A stretch of 64,000 bases of DNA from Leptodontidium sp. MPI-SDFR-AT-0119 (lineage: Eukaryota; Ascomycota; Leotiomycetes; Helotiales; Leptodontidiaceae). This document shows positions 58,780 to 64,000 of the stretch, in pieces. The translations under genes were made by a program, and so were the position numbers. The stretch covers positions 4,712,001 through 4,776,000 of the forward strand of contig JAHLEZ010000002.1 in NCBI GenBank assembly GCA_020726505.1. Reading direction: 5' to 3'. Below the pieces are notes generated by a model. It saw only the letters and a program-made list of their open reading frames with translations. It was not told the DNA's origin and searched no databases. Numbering within the stretch: position 1 is the first letter of the stretch; the number at the start of each line of letters is the position of its first letter.

Positions 58780-60051
58780 AGCGGGCATACTATACATATG
58801 CCGCGGAGAAAGAAATCTTTACCATCCATCTCTCTTGGGACTCGCTCAGCTGTCTAGTAAGATAGATGTGAACCAAGGAAGGGAGGGAGAGAGGAAAAGA
58901 GGCAGGCTTAGCTACTTTACTTGAGTAGCAATACTGCTTCCTGAGAATTGTGGGATTTTTTTGTTGTAAAGTAGAAAAACATACTACCATACCTAGGGAA
59001 TAGGGAGGGGGGCATGGCAACGGACGGAGTAATTCAAGAACCTTTTTTGACGCATATTGTTGGCCTTTGGCATTGGCAGTGACTTATTTACTCAGGGGTT
59101 TGGCTTACGAGTTAGCTTGTCCTCAAATATTGACTTCACAAAAAGACCACCACCTCCCCCCAATACGCGATTTTTCACAAAGTCCAATAAGAACAGGAGT
59201 TACGTCTACAAGTGAAGGGAAATAGGCCAGATGAGCAGTCAGTTATTAGTTTTTTCGAAAACTTTTTCTTTCCCATTCCTAGAACTGAGAGGAGCCCAGA
59301 GCGAGAGGGAGGGGGAGAGAAAAAAGACAAAAACACAGTTAGAGAGGAACCCTCAAAAGCCCAATGCATTTCATCTATTTCACACACGCACCCCGTTCGC
59401 CATTGCTTTCGCTCCGAGAAAAAAAACACAGGTAGAAAAATTGATAACTATCGTTCGTGAAATCTCCATTCCCTTCCGTCTGCAACGACCCAAAGACACA
59501 TTTCAATCCGATTCGAGTCGAGTCGATTCGATTCGTATCGAGTTCAGCGTGAGAGTGCTGATGTTGCTGCTGCTAGTGCTATCTACCAGCCGTGGGGAGG
59601 AAGGAAAAACGCGATCGATCGATGATGCTGATGAGGAAAGGGCAGGAGGAAACAAGATATTAATTCCCGAAGTAATTCTGTGACATGGGCCATGCGCCGG
59701 GCGGAGGGTTGTACGATGACGGATGGACTGACGGACGGACGAGTGTGTTTATGCGAGTGAAGGCCGTGAAAAGCCTTCGAGGGGTCGGACTTATATGTAA
59801 CAAACAGCGAGAGTCGTATCTGCTAAGAGCAGAGGGGAAAGACAGGGGAGGGCAAGCTTCTGTTCGCTTGCAGGAAGGTTACATGATCTGATTAGGAAGA
59901 GGGGTTTCGAATGAGATTTTTATCATGAGCGCTTCCCGGTGGCAAGCGAAGTGAGCGAGATTCTTGTGGTTTGAGAAACAGAGTGGTTACGTTGAAGTGT
60001 TCATCCTGTATAAAATCAGCAAGTGCCTCATTTTGACACTCCAAGACCAGA
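58780..60051. other. Convergent intergenic region
   Basis: 3' flanks of the p24 and casein kinase genes. A GATTC/GAGTC-rich stretch lies near 59508-59540 (short direct repeats). No gene seen. Confidence 0.6.
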
Positions 60052-61608
60052 CTAACCGCAGCACAGAGCTTTCATCAGCTTCTGGAAGCCTGATGGTTGA
60101 GGTTCTGACGTTCTCCCGTTCTGCGGTTGAGCGTTCATGTTTGGCTGGGGCGTCATCCGCTGAGGCAAGTTGTTCGAGCTGTTCTGGAACTGTGCCTGGG
60201 TTGAGCCTGTGGGAGTAGCGACGTCTTGGAGGCCCCCCGCCGCTCCGCTGCTGCGTTTTGGGACCAACCCGCCTTGGGCGTTTGGTCGATCGCGCGTCTT
60301 GCCCATCCCTGGCTTGATTGGGGACGGTGGCGGGGGTTGCGCGGCGTTTAAACGGGCGGCAGTGAGGTGACCTGGCGTGCTATTTCCTCCGCGTGTTGTT
60401 CCGTGTAACTCTCTGTTCGATGCTCCTGGCTGAGCGTTGGGTTGGTGGAGCATATGTTGCGAGGGGTGTTGCTTAATGGCCTCCCATCCTTTGCCGTTGT
60501 TGAGCTTCATCCAATCGTACTCACCATCCTCGACCTCTCCAGTGTTCTTCAATGCCTGGGTGAACAAATCCCGAAGATAGTCGTAATCAGGGGTATCCTC
60601 GAAGCCAAGATTTCGGACGTAGCTCAAGTACTTGTTGAATTCCTCGGGGAAGCCATCACAGAGGTCCTTGATAGCAGTGGTCTGCTTCTTCTCTCCAATC
60701 TTCTCGTACTTTTGCTTGTTGGTCGCAGCCTTGAGTCCTTGCCATGGAAGTCCTCCTCTCAGGAAATACATGAAAACATGTCCCAATGCCTCGAGATCGT
60801 CTCTTCTCGATTGTTCTCGGCCCAAGTGAGTGTTGATACTCATGTATCTTGCAGTACCAGACAGTGACTTCCTTTCCCTGTATGGAATGTGTTGCTTCGT
60901 CTTTGGGTCCCGGTATTGCTTTGCCATTCCAAAATCAACCACATGTATCACATTAGCAGACTTTGATCCAGGTCGGCCAATGAGGAAGTTGTCGGGTTTG
61001 ATATCACGATAGATGAGGTTCTTCTCGTGGATTGTTTGTACTCGGGAGAGCTGATCTAGTTAGTACAGCACCAACCAAAGTGAATGAACTACTAACCATC
61101 TGCTTTGCCACCATCACAACAGTCTTCGTGGAGAATCTTCTGTTGCAGTGGTCAAAGAGGTCCTCCAGAGATGGTCCGAGGAGATCGATGACCAGGATGT
61201 TGTGAAGGCCTTCTTGGCCGAAATAATAGACATTAGGGATCCCAGCTATTTTGAATCAGTATGAAGGCCTCCCAAGAATATACGTTATACACTCACGGCA
61301 GCCAACAAGAATTTTGTATGTCCGGTACTCATCTCGCAATTGTGGGGCGTCGCTCTTTCGAGGTTCCTATGGGGGATCAAAACGGTAAGCTGGTAATCCT
61401 ATAACAATCTGCCATGCCGACTTGAAGTATATATGGCGTATCTAGCTGTCGGGGTCAATGTGCGAACGGGTGGACGTACAAATTTGATGGCAACTTGTTG
61501 GTTGTTCAACAGGTTGGTTCCCTCGAAAATAACACCAAATGAACCCTCTCCGATCTTCTTGCCAACACGGTAGTGCACACCGACGACATTGGACGACGAG
61601 GAAGCCAT
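60052..61608 (-). CDS. Casein kinase I, palmitoylated Yck1/2 type
   Basis: Serine/threonine kinase of the CK1 family. Four exons (61608-61480, 61366-61297, 61245-61097, 61050-60052) with introns of 113, 51 and 46 nt give 448 residues. Motifs: P-loop [12 protein letters not shown] (19-30), lysine in VAIKF (about 42), catalytic loop [12 protein letters not shown] (about 130-141) and [56 protein letters not shown] is the CK1 signature region. The kinase domain ends near residue 300; the tail is Q/N/P-rich and ends KALCCG. The terminal cysteine pair is the palmitoylation site that anchors yeast Yck1/Yck2 at the plasma membrane, which separates this gene from the Hrr25 branch. Expected roles are endocytosis, nutrient sensing and polarity. 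Confidence 0.95.
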
Positions 61609-63854
61609 GGCAGGTATATTAAGAGCTCGAAGTCGAGCTCGTGGGCGGAATGAGCGTCAGGTCTAGGGGAGTATAGTTGGGAGCCTGTTTTTCGGATCGA
61701 GGAACAACGCGAGGCTCTGGGGGCAAACAATGCACGCGACGACTGAGCACAGGAGAGATTAGCTTGCAAGGTCCTCCAAAGAATAAGTCCCAGCGATGGC
61801 GGCCCTCTCCCACGACGATTGACCGTCGTTGTTGGTGGGATTGTCGATGAGGAGATGGAAGAGTGAGGTTAAAAGTTGGGTGCTCGACTCACGGGCAAGC
61901 GAAGCTCTGTCTGTTCTGGTTCTGGTCTGGCTCACCACGCAAGCGCGCAGGCGGTTGATGCAGCACAGCACAACACAGCACAACGCAGCACAACGCAGCA
62001 AGGTGCAGGGCAGGCAGGCAGGTTTTCCGAATTCTGGCGGTGCTGGTGCTGGTGCTTGGTGCTCACGAGAAGGCAAAGGCGGCGCAGCAGAACGAGGCTT
62101 GGGCTTGGGCTTGTGTCCGTGGTGACATTTAAATGCTGCAGCTGGATCGAGCCGAATTCAATTGAAGGCGAACGACAACGACGAGGAGCAGAGACGTTCA
62201 GAAGAAACAGCAGAGACTCAACCTCGACCTGTTAACTGACAGACAGACAGACAATTGTGGCCCGTGAGGCGCACAGATTAATTGATTGATTGGATCTGGA
62301 GCCGGAAATTAGGTTGCTGAAATCAGAGGAAGGCTCTGAGGCAGAAGCATCAAGGGGAAGGGGGATGCTGGTGGAGGTGGACGGTCAGGGCTAGGATAGG
62401 ACAGGACAGGGTGGGGAGGATAGGGAAGTGGTTCAAATGGATAACCGTAGCAGCAGAATTGTGGAATTATCGATAACCGTAGAGTTTTAGCGTGCATTTC
62501 AGTGGGGCAGGCAAGAAGCCCAGACGATGCGGCGGTGAGTGAGGATAGCCAACTACTGTAAACCTCCAGCATGTTGAGACTTGACTTGAGAGTCCTTTTC
62601 ACTGGGAATACGAGAAGACTAGCAAGAAGGTATGCAGTCAAAAGTGCACTAACACTAAACCTCGAACCTCGGATTATTGTATGATAAAGATAGTAAAGAG
62701 GCACCTCATCTGATGTCTCTGAAGATGAACCAACGAAGTATCGAGTTCCTCATATCACGCCGTCAGAGCACAAGTCTCGTGCCCAACTTTCAAGCTTCCA
62801 GAAGCACGGATTGAGGAAGTAAGACAAGGTAAAAAAATGTGAACAAGATATGCTCTTCTCAAATCTACCATTCTTCTTCGTCCCACAGTATCGAAATCGA
62901 ATCCTGTACTTGCAGCTTACATAGCTGTATATAGCACCTCATTGGTGTAGAGGAGGGGGCTCAAATTTCACAAAAGAAAAGTGGCATTTGGCTCGCGCTC
63001 AATCAGGTTCTTAGGGATCTGCAGGTCGAGACTCTATTGCCGGCAAGCCACCGAACTAATGCCTACCTCAAGGTCTAAGCGGTTGAGTTCAAGGTGTATA
63101 AAACGGCTAATAATTAACTACTCCACAAGTACAGTTCATATAAATTTACGGTACCTGAAAACCTAGAGCAAGATCTGGATGGTACAGCCAAGATAGATAA
63201 ATAAATATTACACTTCCTGCACCTCTCCTCTTCGTAGGAGAACGAATACCATACATAGCCCTCTCTCTATTGGATAGCGTGGCACCACAGCACAGCAAGA
63301 ACGTTGAGCTACCCCCTGAAACAACAATACATCTACCTGCATGCAGGGAGCGTCTTAATAAAAGTACCGACTGCAGGAACTGTGTTGTCTCTGCAGGTCG
63401 ATCTACCATACCTTACCGTACCAAGCAAGTCTAGCTGGGCAAGGAAGGAAAGTACCGAGTTCACAATCCACCCACTCACCTACTCACTCAAGCCAGAAGA
63501 GTATTATATTTCCTCCTCAATCCTCAATTCTCGGAATTCCTAATGCTTGCTCAATCCTCAAGCAAGTACTGTACGGAGTAAATATTTACCCATCATACCG
63601 CGGTTAAGTCCCGTACCGAGATCACAACAGACACAGACACAGACACAGACACAGACTTGACTCAACTAACTCACTTATCCGCACCGTCCCTAGAAAAAAG
63701 GCCCCACCCCACCGTGGGTTCAACGTTTCGTTCACTTCACTTTCACGAATTACCCCTACCCCTCCGAGCCACATCCCCATAAAAAGGCAATCTCCGTTCC
63801 TGTACCCCTGAAAATGTCCCGCAGCCCACTCAGCTCAACCCATTCCAACTAGAA
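61609..63854. other. Long intergenic region (2.2 kb) with short repeats
   Basis: Promoter of the casein kinase at the left, with a CAGCACAACA repeat near 61962-61998. A CAGACA run of about five units lies at 63626-63656. No gene was supported inside. Confidence 0.55.
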
Positions 63855-64000
63855 ATGGAAACTCAACCCCGCAAGCCCATCTCCCCTCTCTCCCCTCCCC
63901 TGTCCTCATCCGATCCGATTCGTTTCCCGCCACTCGATCACGCGCCGTTTAATCTCACTACTTCTGCGCCTAGGTTAGGTAACGGAGTAAACAATAAAGA
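63855..64000 (+). CDS. Possible gene start at right edge (partial)
   Basis: ATG at 63855 opens a frame that stays open for all 146 bases to the window edge: METQPRKPISPLSPPLSSS, then a Pro/Ser-rich, disordered-looking sequence. It is preceded by a CT-rich stretch like other promoters here. Too short to identify; it could be chance. Confidence 0.3.
   Translation, partial: METQPRKPISPLSPPLSSSDPIRFPPLDHAPFNLTTSAPRLGNGVNNK

Noticed and set aside
59508..59545. GATTCGAGTC-type short repeats as an operator
   Set aside because: Lies between convergent 3' ends, so a promoter role is unlikely; simple sequence is enough to explain it.

Overview
The window is genomic DNA of a filamentous ascomycete (Pezizomycotina). 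The evidence is short spliceosomal introns (mostly 41-166 nt, GTAHGT-type donors, CTAAC/CTGAC-type branch sites), an HET-domain/ankyrin protein, a Zn2Cys6 regulator fused to an acetyltransferase, an Asp f 7-like secreted barrel protein, a cytochrome P450 and broken secondary-metabolism genes. I cannot name the species. No rRNA, tRNA, CRISPR array or intact transposon was found. All gene models below were spliced by hand; every complete multi-exon model gives a coding length divisible by three.

Layout. 0-1.2 kb: mRNA export factor Rae1 (minus, cut by the left edge). 3.1-5.3 kb: HET + ankyrin gene with a decayed 3' tail. 6.9-12.6 kb: housekeeping block with a conserved fungal protein, ethanolamine-phosphate cytidylyltransferase (phosphatidylethanolamine synthesis) and Dre2 (cytosolic Fe-S assembly). 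13.3-22.8 kb: accessory island with an eroded ABCC transporter, a truncated CmcJ-like oxygenase, a broken UstYa/DUF3328-like gene and an intact P450. The island is bracketed by a direct repeat of about 60 bp (12.83 and 23.07 kb). 23.7-34.2 kb: Stf2-like hydrophilin, short-chain dehydrogenase, a large acidic repeat protein with a C-terminal membrane segment, a basic nuclear-looking protein, mitochondrial Grx5 and phosphopantothenoylcysteine decarboxylase. 37.7-41.6 kb: secreted double-psi barrel protein and a low-complexity protein of unknown role. 42.8-45.3 kb: Zn2Cys6-acetyltransferase fusion, followed by a desert of about 10.4 kb. 55.7-61.6 kb: Swc4, a p24 cargo receptor and a palmitoylated Yck-type casein kinase. 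A possible gene start lies at the right edge.

How they fit together. Most genes are unrelated housekeeping functions, two pairs of them head-to-head with short shared promoters (GRX5/PPCDC, SWC4/p24). Dre2 and Grx5 both serve Fe-S cluster biogenesis but are 20 kb apart. The one candidate functional unit is the 13-23 kb island: transporter + tailoring oxygenase + UstYa-like oxidase + P450 is the kit of a small secondary-metabolite (possibly RiPP-type) cluster, here largely dead. A second genome-level observation is a strand-skew polarity inside many exons: the coding strand begins C-rich and ends G-rich.
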